DNA from: Kalaharituber pfeilii
Lineage: Eukaryota; Ascomycota; Pezizomycetes; Pezizales; Pezizaceae
Direction of reading: 5' to 3'
Assembly: GCA_015179045.1 (NCBI GenBank)
Contig: WHUZ01000113.1
Location: forward strand, 1-64,000
Length of the DNA stretch: 64,000 nt
In this document: positions 13,440 through 21,919 of the stretch, in pieces
How positions within the stretch are numbered: position 1 is the stretch's first letter
Layout of the letters: the number at the start of each line of letters is the position of its first letter
Notes under the pieces: generated by a model
The model's database searches: none
Told to the model about the DNA's origin: nothing
The model's input: only the letters and a program-made list of their open reading frames with translations
Program-made: the position numbers and the translations under genes

Positions 13440-14490
13440 AAGTGAGACAACCTTTTGTTTCCCGTTTTCATGACGCCACCCATAATGTTCCCCTGTTCAA
13501 GTTTCGGATGATCGACTAATACTATTTAATTTAGTCTATCACCGATCTTACATTTGGAATTCCAATGCAATAAGTTATTATTCTACTCATTTATAGTTAA
13601 ATATGCAACCATTGAAACTTCTACATAATCGCATATTCAACTTATAATTTCTAGTCACATATTTTGTTTCAGTTTGTAATAAAATATTGAACTTTAATAA
13701 ATGTGATGAAACCTCTATACTTTATTTAATCCATTATGTAATTCAAGTTCAACGTAATATTCTAGTATTATGAACTTGATATGAAATATGTGGCTAGGGT
13801 ATACTCGCTGGTTCGGAAAGTATTGGAACGCTGCATAACAAATTGTACTTATTCCAAAAGGCGAATAGCGCACAAGATTTATGCAGCGTTCCGAACCAGC
13901 GAGTAAAATGACATAAAATATGCAACAAGATATATTGTATTGAATTTCAATGTGCGACTACATTGAAGCTCAAATGTCGCATATTTCACTGGAATCAATG
14001 ATTTATTGCATTGATTTATGACGCTATGTAATATTGATACTAGACTAAATAAAATACTATTGGTTGATCATCTGAAACTTGAACAGGGGAAAAGTATCAA
14101 ATGTCGACATGAAAACAGAAAAAAACAAAAGTTTTTCCAGCAATTACTATACAGAAGGCATGCAGGGTTGACTCTAAGGAGTTCCGAACCAGCGAGTAAA
14201 ATATATGACTAAAATATACATAAAATATGCGACAAGATTGAATTTCAATGTGCGACTACATTGAAGCTCAAACGTCGCACATTTCACTAGAATCAATGAT
14301 TTATTGCATTGACTTATGAGGCTACGTAATATTGATACTAGACTAAATAAATAGTATTAGTGATCATTTGAAACTTGAACAGTGGGAAAAAATATCAACG
14401 GCGACATGAAAACAGGAAAAAGAAAAAAGTTTTTTCCAGCAATTACTATACAGAAGGCATGCAGGGGTTGACTATAAGGAGGGCCAACAA
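13440..14490. repeat. AT-rich foldback repeat block (degenerate transposon remnant)
   Basis: A segment of about 255 bp occurs twice in direct orientation (about 13920-14181 and 14228-14479; shared words AATTTCAATGTGCGACTACA and CAGCAATTACTATACAGAAG). Part of it recurs inverted at about 13460-13530 (GTTCAAGTTTC...ATCGACTAATACTATTTA). This mixed direct and inverted layout suggests a foldback element or stacked remnants of a TIR element. No intact frame is visible. Confidence 0.65.
13804..13903. mobile_element. 100-bp palindromic MITE (CTCGCTGGTTCGGAA ends)
   Basis: The ends CTCGCTGGTTCGGAA and TTCCGAACCAGCGAG are perfect inverses. A second inverted pair, GGAACGCTGCATAA / TTATGCAGCGTTCC, lies just inside. 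TA flanks both ends. The element sits within the 13.4-14.5 kb foldback block. A solo right end, GTTCCGAACCAGCGAGTA, occurs near 14181. Confidence 0.8.
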
Positions 14491-14762
14491 GAGCTGCCTT
14501 CTCGAAGGTCAAGCACCAAGTGGTGCCCTAAGTTACACCCTCTATTCACTACATCATCGTTAGAAACCGTAACAAGATGCCACTACGGCAGGGGGTGGAA
14601 AGGGCCGTGGGTACAAGAGGAGGGGAAGTTGTCTCTAAACTGGCCTGTTCAATAATTACACTAGTGGGATTTAGGGGTGGTGAGGTTTGCCAGGGAGGGT
14701 GAGTTTGATACGTGGAGTATGTATGTAGATTAGATAGATGTATAAACGGGCCTGGGTAGATG
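14491..14762 (+). other. Possible LINE 3' untranslated remnant
   Basis: No gene is seen. Its purine-rich + strand leads directly into a family-A tail at 14763 and faintly resembles the segment before the family-A tail at 18566 (ATAAACGGGCC versus ATACGGGCCC). It may be the truncated 3' part of the same LINE. Confidence 0.3.
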
Positions 14763-14812
14763 GGCTCCTGCCATAGGTTGGTAACTAGCTTCTATGTGGG
14801 GCTACGAGATCA
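14763..14812 (+). mobile_element. Family-A retroposon tail
   Basis: CTCCTGCCATAGG to GTGGGGCTACGAGATC is followed by an A-rich run. It matches the family-A body with substitutions. I could not find a clear target-site duplication, so this is probably the end of a longer LINE-derived copy. Confidence 0.6.
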
Positions 14813-14884
14813 AAAAAGAAAATATATATCATCAAGTACATATATCAGTGAGTTAGCTTGTCAGCTGTCTCGAGTGATGAAGGT

Positions 14885-14945
14885 TTTAGTTTTTCTTTTT
14901 TTCCCCTTCTTTTTTCCTTCAATCATTACTCGGATGCCACTCATT
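14885..14945 (-). mobile_element. Family-B retroposon tail (degenerate)
   Basis: An interrupted T/C run is followed by TCATTACTCGGATGCCACTC and GGGTAATAGCAAGG, which aligns with the reverse complement of the family-B tail. The poly(A) counterpart is decayed and no duplication is clear. Confidence 0.5.
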
Positions 14946-15239
14946 GGGTAATAGCAAGGCTGAAGCTAATTACAGAGGTATATAACTTTTAAGGGAAGGG
15001 AAATTCCGTAATTGCCATTCTTTATTCTTCACTAGTGATTGATGGAAGTAAAGAGGCCATAGAGTGGTACTGTACTAGTCGAATTTTAAGTTTCTAGACA
15101 ACCTGACACAATGCATGCACATACTGGATGAACAGCTTATTGGAACATGTCATCCGCGGCTCGTGTACATCCTCTGTTGGCCCATATCTTTGCCACATGC
15201 CTTACGGCGCACATGTCCACTTGTTCATCTTTTATTATT

Positions 15240-15370
15240 TAATTTGATACATCATGTGACTCGCGTTGCGTATCGTTACACTGTAGTGTGGCGAGCGATA
15301 CGTTGCACTACGTTACACTGTACCATGGTGATACACTAACGTAGTGGCGATCAGTACGTTACACCGATCC
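15240..15370. repeat. Small nested palindromes
   Basis: ACACTGTAGTGT, GCGTATCG/CGATACG and GTTACACTGTACC form short inverted pairs, suggesting a decayed MITE. Boundaries are not clear. Confidence 0.35.
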
Positions 15371-15383
15371 TACTGATATCAAG

Positions 15384-15387
<4 letters not shown>

Positions 15388-15416
<29 letters not shown>
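15388..15416 (-). mobile_element. Poly(A)-only retroposed insertion
   Basis: About 26 T followed by ATA is flanked by an exact 14-bp duplication, TGATATCAAGGCTT (15374-15387 and 15417-15430). On the minus strand the insert reads TAT-poly(A), so the three non-A bases match the end of the family-B tail. It is the shortest member of the series. Confidence 0.8.
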
Positions 15417-15430
15417 TGATATCAAGGCTT

Positions 15431-15749
15431 GCTCCTATAACTTCCGTTTCGTCTCCTGAAGCTTAGCTTGCTATACCTGCCCCATTCAGTATACCGTCGG
15501 CTATGACTATTCATGTAAATAAGCTTGAGTCTCTAGCGACTTCTGGGTCAATAGAATCAATAATATCGCCTTCATTCGTTCGTCTGCAGAACCAATCTAC
15601 AGCGAACCACCGTAAGCTCTTTCAATTATTAAGGCCAGACGGATATATGGGTATCGCAATTTGCAACCTAACTTTGAATACTCGCCCTGAAAGTGGACAT
15701 TCCGTTGGCTATTTAGAAGGCGCTTAAATTTGTTCTAGAAATACGATAC
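15431..15749. other. No gene recognised
   Basis: A 74-codon + frame (15503-15727) has no recognisable domain. Nothing else is seen. Confidence 0.4.
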
Positions 15750-15764
15750 AGAGCCTCATCTGCT

Positions 15765-15821
15765 TTCCTGCCATAGGCTGGTAGCCTTGTATGCAGGTTA
15801 CGTGACAAAAAAAAAAAAAAA
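15765..15821 (+). mobile_element. Micro-retroposon, family A (57 nt)
   Basis: The insert is TTCCTGCCATAGGCTGG to GGTTACGTGAC plus about 16 A. AGAGCCTCATCTGCT is duplicated exactly on both sides (15 bp). The inner stem here is AGGCT/AGCCT, a longer version of the stem seen at 2266. Confidence 0.92.
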
Positions 15822-15836
15822 AGAGCCTCATCTGCT

Positions 15837-16615
15837 GCATGATCCAATACCAGTAGCGTTACCTGCGCGCCAAGCAGGCCCTGCAAGTCATGAAAATCGA
15901 GTTCGCGCGCGCCCTGCCGTTGCGGACAGCTGTATGCGGGTTATTGAACGCGGTTACGTACGGTAGCAGCTTCTGTCTTGTGTGTATAATTCTTCTACCA
16001 GCTTTGCAAGCATCTTCTTTCGCTGCATCACGAGCAGGCGTGATGGGTAGAAGTGTGAATGGACAGGGCGTGATGAGTGACAGAATGGGGGGGGTACGGC
16101 AGGCGCGAGGGGAGGAGCCAGGCCCGACTCCAGGTATTTTGTTTGTTGAGGTGCAGAGTGGGATGTGTACTCTACTAGTCGGACTAAAAAGTATATAGAT
16201 GGCTGAGTGACGAATATATACGCCCTGCAGTACCCCATGCAGTAGCATTCCCTTACAACCCGCCTGTGACAACGGAACTACCGACAACCCTCTTCAGCAT
16301 CTTAAGTGGTATTAACCTCTCCCTATAGAATGACGATGGGTTGGCAAAAGATTCAAGTTTTTGGTTCCCAAGCAGACTAATACCAAAGGTTGCATATGCA
16401 TCAAGCTTCTCAGTAGCGGCAAGAGGAGTAGCAAAATCGTGAAGCCGTAGATTCATATTAACAGGCACTCTCTAGTATCTTTGCTGGCAAGATTTATATT
16501 TCTACAGTCGTGCGTTTGGAGTTTGGAGTCCGGAGTATATTAAAGCCGATTTGGAAAGAATAGTTCTGTACGTAACCTAGGAATAGTTGCGCATACTGTC
16601 AACTTGTCGATGAAA
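15837..16615. other. No gene recognised
   Basis: Overlapping frames on both strands (for example 16287-15859 minus) have no recognisable domain and look like GC-rich chance frames. Confidence 0.4.
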
Positions 16616-17453
16616 CTTGTATTCCACTACCTAGCTACGTATACCAATATCCGACGTACGTTCTATACTAAAACTGCCTACTCGAGAGGGCATATCTCTC
16701 AACAACCAAAGCAGACATTTTTATATCCCATTGAAATGAGCTAAATCAAGGGTTAGTCGTAACGATCTGCCTCTTTGATTCTCCAGAAAACGTTGTTCTT
16801 GAGGAATAATGATGCTGCAATATCGCCAGTTTTGATTCTTCTTCCTAGACCTGAAATACATTTGATAACAATATTGAGAGACTGGAATATGATAATTCTA
16901 CCATGTGCAAAGAGGTGAGAATTGTACCAAGAAAATATCTAAAGTAGGGATGATGTTAAAGGTGCATATTCACATAGATAGAGCAACTACCAGAAATGGC
17001 AAGTTGATGCTTTTTTTATTTTTTTTTATTTTACGTGACCCCGCTTGTAGCTGTTCGCCATGGCAGGGCAAGTTGATGCATGAACCAGCCATACTATAAA
17101 ACTTGAGCCAAATAATGCATTAGCCATTGACAGAGACTATCGTAAAGACCCTCTGACAATATTCTATAGCTATTGTAGCGACCATTGAAAGGAAGTACTG
17201 CATTCTACCTTCCAAAGTTCTGTTGTATGCGAATTCGATACAACCGCATGCCAGGATATCGATTTAAAAAACACATTGTGCCATTAATCAGCCACATTAT
17301 CTTTTCAGACAAATGCAAGTGTCATTACGAGAAATGACTCTTTATTTATTTTCCCTGGAAAGTACATACAAACCTCTGTTGTGGATGTTGAGCTATATGC
17401 TCTCTCGTGTGGGCAATCTTGGTGCAAAATGTGTCGGGTGCGGTGAAATACGG
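16616..17453. mobile_element. 0.84-kb TIR/TA MITE, 'TTCACCAC' family (degenerate)
   Basis: The right end, read inward on the minus strand, is CCGTATTTCACCGCACCCGA. The left end is a decayed CTTGTATTCCACTACC. Subterminal CTCTCAACAACCAAAG (left) and the complement of TGTTGTGGATGTTGAG (right) match the arms of the elements at 33103, 47391 and 51942. A family-A micro-retroposon (17011-17066) is inserted within it. No transposase is encoded. Confidence 0.7.
17011..17066 (-). mobile_element. Micro-retroposon, family A (56 nt)
   Basis: A T-rich run is followed by the reverse complement of the family-A body (ACGTGACCCCGCTTG to CGCCATGGCAG). GGCAAGTTGATGC is duplicated exactly (16998-17010 and 17067-17079). 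It lies inside the 16616-17453 MITE and is therefore younger. Confidence 0.9.
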
Positions 17454-17455
17454 TA

Positions 17456-17897
17456 GAAATCTCATTAAGCAATACAGTATTCCTCAGTTCTTGCTTGGTA
17501 ATCATGCACAATCTTGTATTGATATTTTATGTCATGGCTAGGATTTGGTGGCTAGTATTTTTCACTGTATTTCATTCCGTTTCTCGTTACCTCTTATTTA
17601 ACTGCCTCGCCGTAGCCCATGTACGAGTACCTAATGACATACAAACAAAACGAAACAAAAAGGAAGAGCATATTCTATGATAAACCATTTTGTGACTTAT
17701 GCATGCATTTATGCCCGATTGTCTGAATGCTTCAAAATCCCAGCTACAATCGTATAGCGTTACGCCCTAGTTCCTGTTGTGGAGAAGAGTTGTCCAGCTT
17801 CAGCGATCTGATCAAGTTTGAAACTGTAATGTTCTGGTTCTACTAGTATTGGATTGAATTCTACCTAGTTGAAACCAGTTGCTTTCCTTCTCCTTTA
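17456..17897. other. No gene recognised
   Basis: Nothing supportable is seen. Confidence 0.4.
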
Positions 17898-17941
17898 TTG
17901 ATATCGCGTAACCCGCTCGCAGTTGCTCGCCATGGCGAGGC
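17898..17941 (-). mobile_element. Family-A tail (degenerate)
   Basis: ATCGCGTAACCCGCTCGCAG to GCCATGGCGAGG is the reverse complement of a diverged family-A body. The oligo(T) is lost and no duplication is seen. It is followed at about 17955 by GTTCTGGCCCACCAACGAA, a relic of the terminal repeat seen at 43771. Confidence 0.5.
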
Positions 17942-18059
17942 CGTTAAAACCAGGGTAACCTGTTCTGGCCCACCAACGAATTGGCCGGTTCGCGAATCGG
18001 GAGCCACAATATTCGTCAGAACACATAAGGTACGATGGGAAGAGTACCGAGGGCGGTTT

Positions 18060-18615
18060 GCGACAAGAGTTAGTCCATACGAAAGGCAAGGAGAGAAAGG
18101 ACGTTGATTCTAGCGGCGGACAATTCGTGAAGTGTTATATGAGGACTCTCACCACTTACATCTGGCTGCGGACTGAGAAGGGCGAGGTAATATGGAGAAG
18201 GAACTTCTGTGGAGAAGAGTTTCGCTGCACCTGGAGGGGAGGTGGAGCTTTTTTTATTTTATTTTTAATATCAATACTCGCATGCCGCCCTATGGGCTAT
18301 GGCGAGGGGGAGGTGGAGCGCAGAGCACGCGGTGCCTGAGTGCCGTGAGCTGGAGAGGTCCAGAAGGCGGAAGGTGAGTGGGAAAGTGATCCAGTGGCAG
18401 TGTTGGAAGGAGGTAGAGGAGAAGGGGTGGAAGCAGGACGGCGTAGAGGGGCCATCCGGCCGAGGAATCGTTCGCGAGTGTCGGCCTGGTCTAGCCCGCG
18501 GGGTCGGAGGGTCTGTCAGGCGCCCAGACTGTTACGTAGAGTGATAGGTGCATGCGGAGCCTTATACGGGCCCCTGCCATAGGCTGGTAACCTGTATGCG
18601 GGGCTACATAACCAA
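18060..18615 (+). mobile_element. 3' fragment of a second LINE (family-A tail)
   Basis: The + strand encodes a segment resembling the C-terminal end of LINE ORF2 after RNase H: TYIWLRTEKG, then a Cys-containing stretch, then AEHAVPECRELERSRRRK. This follows the usual LRTGKG...C-x-C...E-H-x3-C pattern. The frame is interrupted by a family-B insert at 18249-18306; excising it with one duplication copy restores the frame through GRWSAEHAVPEC. The fragment ends in CCCCTGCCATAGGCTGG to GGGGCTACATAACC plus A7, a family-A tail. This links family A to a LINE different from the family-B ones. It is heavily 5'-truncated; the start is approximate and the domain call rests on motif resemblance. Confidence 0.6.
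18249..18306 (-). mobile_element. Micro-retroposon, family B (58 nt)
   Basis: A T/A-rich run, then ATATCAATACTCGCATGCCG and CCCTATGGGCTATGGCGA, is the reverse complement of the family-B tail. GGGGAGGTGGAGC is duplicated exactly (18236-18248 and 18307-18319). It is inserted into the family-A LINE fragment. Confidence 0.88.
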
Positions 18616-19049
18616 AAAAACGAAAGTCTACTCTCGAACCCAAACGTCCTAGGCCGCAAAGGGTTCATGAGCGAATGGGTAGCGCCACCGAAGTTTCGTA
18701 TTTACCTTTCTTGAGCGACGGAGAGGCTTTTTCCTAACATGCTGGGATACAGCGAACAGATGCCAAGACCGTCTCTACGCAGACGCAAGTGATTCAAGTT
18801 CTGGCCGCTGTAGCTGCGCTCAACGCGGGGAGATGTGCCCCATGGGTTTGCTAGAGTATTCAACCAAACCCTGCAGTAACAGTCCTCTGTCTATCCTTTT
18901 CCACATTCAATACTAGCGAGAGTTGTGGGGTGATGAGTTTTGAGGTAGCCGCTCCATAGCTCTCACCGCAGGTAATTTGTTCTAGGAACACTTGGTTGTT
19001 CACGAACCGACTATGTTTCTTGAGGAACCACGTGCTGTTCCACGCCAAC
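18616..19049. other. No gene recognised
   Basis: Nothing supportable is seen. Confidence 0.4.
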
Positions 19050-19062
19050 ACCGTCTAGCCAT

Positions 19063-19125
19063 TTTTTTTTTTTTTTTTTATTTTCACATAACCCCGCTTG
19101 CAGCTGTTCGCCATAGCAGGGTAGG
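19063..19125 (-). mobile_element. Micro-retroposon, family A (63 nt)
   Basis: Oligo(T) is followed by TTTTCACATAACCCCGCTTG and CAGCTGTTCGCCATAGCAGG. ACCGTCTAGCCAT is duplicated exactly (19050-19062 and 19126-19138). Confidence 0.9.
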
Positions 19126-19179
19126 ACCGTCTAGCCATGAACACCCAGGTTAGTGGAGAATGCATATACATATGTCTAT

Positions 19180-19300
19180 GTGCCGGGCCGTTCGTAACAG
19201 TGATTCAGTCACCACTGGCCTAGGCCAGTCATGAACCGCAGTGCTATTGAGTAGCCCGGGTCAGTGGTGACTGGAACGTTTGTTATGAATGGCCCGGCAC
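19180..19300. mobile_element. 121-bp palindromic MITE
   Basis: GTGCCGGGCCGTTCGTAACA at the left pairs with TGTTATGAATGGCCCGGCAC at the right. CAGTCACCACTG/CAGTGGTGACTG forms an inner stem. No coding capacity. Confidence 0.75.
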
Positions 19301-19309
19301 ATCTATATA

Positions 19310-20160
19310 CTATCCTATAACCTAAGGTCATAGTGAGCCATCATAACTATCGATAAGATAACAGTAATACTATATACATCAAGATCAGCACTCTCATCTT
19401 CCTCCTTAATACGTTTACCAAATTACCAGAATAAAGTTTACGACAACGCTTTTGAACAGGTAACCTGTTCGCCAATACATCTACATGCGAAGGAAACCTT
19501 GACCTGAAACATGAAAATTGTCATCCTCACTAATATCACAAGGCTGTTTGATATTTACCAGACCCTGAGCCCTGCTTGCCACTGCCTCTTCTAGTTCTTA
19601 GTAATAGTTCTGGCACTTTTTCTGCTGCTGCCATTGGATTTAGTATTGTCACTGGTGAGTTACTGGCTGTTTTTCCTGGTGCTTGTATCGACGCTACCAC
19701 TTTTGGTACCGCTGGAAGTGGTGCTCATATTATTGTTGCATATACTGTGGTACTGGCACTTTGCGCAGTTCCCTTTACTCAACCCCCTGCCACTTCCAAC
19801 GGTAACAAGTTATAATTGGCCATGTTCTAAAGATATAACCTAGGGATATTCCATTTCAGGAACTAGTAACTGCGCATTGAACTCATATCAGCTCCCGCAT
19901 ATGACACTGAGAATGTAGAAGAGGCATTTGCGGGCGACGTATACGGCAATACAACCGCCAAAATCTACGCTTACTTGGTACCAACACGATCAATCCCTGC
20001 CATTCGCAAATTGTATGCACACGTGAATAAGCAAGCTAGATTGGCGGAGGATTCCGGATATCGGTGCCTGTATCGGGAGCATGCTAAAGGTTTTTACTCG
20101 AATGCGCAGGGAATGCCTAGTAGATTTTTCCTAGAGTTTTTCCTGATGATGGAAGGATAG
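19310..20160. mobile_element. Decayed transposon related to 43.8-44.7 kb
   Basis: Shared segments with 43970-44400 occur in the same order: an AGTAATACTATATACATCA-like word, CACTCTCAT...CTCCT, GGCAATACAACC-CCAAAAT and GGCGGAGGATTCCGGATATC. Any coding capacity is degenerate; the frame at 19576-19815 shows no known domain. Ends are not defined. Confidence 0.55.
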
Positions 20161-21570
20161 GTACAATCGATTTTCTTACGTCTTGGCAGCGCATGGTTAT
20201 ATTATATTTTGTTGAAAAAGAGAAGCAGGGGAAAACGCTGTTGTCTGGATGAGGTGTTTGTCGTCACTATCCTGTCATTGCATGGGCCGAGCGAGCAAGA
20301 CTGTGTTTTGTGAAAATCACTTTCGTTTCTATGGAGCATCGGTGTAGAATTTGAGTTGAGTATAGCATGCGCAGAGTCTGCATGATCCGGAGGCCTGGCC
20401 GTATATAGCGGCTTATGTACGGAAGCATATATATGTATATTCCGCTTATTCACTATTGACTGCCTTGACTGTCATTTTCGTGTGCTTGACACCGGAGGAA
20501 CTAGTCCGAACAACGATACTGGAAATACAGCACTAGAGACTAGGGTCTTATTGCATTACCAGGTGATTATTAATTTACATTTGAATGAACGTAGGATATA
20601 GCCATGGCGAGTTCCGCTTGGGGGTCCAGGGGCCCCATGGCATCCGTTCTTCGGAACCGAGACGAATTGATTGCACGTCGTGTCAGAAGCTAATGTGGTA
20701 GAAGGGTTGGAAGCGGAGATTCACGGTATGAGCCGAGAAATTCGAGCGTGGACTACAGTCAGCGGGCCAGACACGCAGGTCGCCACAACTAGACCTCTTC
20801 AGTGCAGGAGGTGGAAGAAGTGGGTGGAAACGAAAGCATGGCGGAAGCTATAGTAGGCGGGCGGTTTCCGTCCGTTCATGCCACTTGGAGAATTACCGTT
20901 TGCCAGGAACTCGAGGACAGAGGCCAAAGAAAAACGAGACCAAACGAAGGTGTGAAGGGAGCAAGCTTCCTCCACGGGGAGGTGAAGTGATTTAGAGCAG
21001 AACAAGCTATTGCAAGTTCCGGAGAACGTTGAGGGCATTGGCCCGAGGACGGAGGCAAGCAAGCAAGGGCAGAGGAGCACGGGACGGCGGACGAATTGCA
21101 GTCATGCGTGACGACTTTGCAAGGACCTTGCACCCTATGCCCGCATGCACCGCCGATACCTACATACCTTGATACTTAGCTTCCGAGGAGAAAGTGTGCC
21201 TCGGTGCTCGGGGACTACGTATCGGGCAATGGTGGACCGCAGTAGCTGCGTCGTTCAGAGTGCGTTATTGGCTGGGCCAGGGACGCTTCGCTCGGGGGAC
21301 TGGCATATATCTTTTTTTTTTCTTTCCTTTCCTTTCCTTTCCTTTCATGCGGTGCAGTTGGGGCATATGCATAAGGATGGCCCGTGCTCCGGCAACGGCC
21401 GCCGGATGAGGGATTGTGGGGCGGGCTAGGAGCGGGCGGGCCCGCGGGGTGGCGACAGCCCAGGTACAGTATGAGGCACGCAGCGTCCCCAGCGCGGCCT
21501 TGGCGTCTGCGCTCGCCTGCCGCATACGGCGCCACCCGAAACGGAAGGCAGCATTCTCCGCTGCCTCGCT
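20161..21570. other. Intergenic region, no gene recognised
   Basis: Nothing coding can be supported. The distal part is presumably upstream sequence of the long gene starting at 21920. Confidence 0.4.
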
Positions 21571-21690
21571 GCCCCTCCTCTGCTCTGCTCCTCCTTCTTC
21601 CCTCCTTCTTCCCTCCTTCCCTCCTTCTCTCCTTCTCTGCTCTTTCCCATCCTTCATCCACCTCTTCTCGCCTCCCTCTCTTCGCCTCCA
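21571..21690 (+). promoter_or_regulatory. Polypyrimidine tract upstream of a long gene
   Basis: A long C/T-rich run (CTCCTTCTTCCCTCC repeats) lies about 230-350 bp before the ATG at 21920. CT-rich tracts near transcription starts are common in filamentous fungi, so this is a plausible core-promoter or leader element. The long frames crossing it on the minus strand are shadows. Confidence 0.45.
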
Positions 21691-21919
21691 AGTCCCTATC
21701 GTTGATCTTGTGTCTATCTATACACGCCTTATATTGAACAGCAGTATCAAAAATATCTACAAGACCACATCTAAATTCCCCTCGTATCCCTCCCCGTCGA
21801 CAGAAGACCTGCAGCTGCCCATCTGGTACTCGAACCTAGTTGACGTGACAAGTGAAAGAACAGGTACAACTGGCCGGGCCATAAGCACCAACAAGGGAAA
21901 ACGGTGGACGAAGGCGAAG

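Noticed and set aside
15859..16287. 142-codon minus-strand frame overlapping a 102-codon plus-strand frame
   Set aside because: Opposing frames of similar length in GC-rich sequence, no domain, no homologous copy in the window.
21215..21691. Long minus-strand Arg/Glu/Gly-rich frames
   Set aside because: They are antisense of the polypyrimidine tract upstream of the long gene; no domain or splice evidence.
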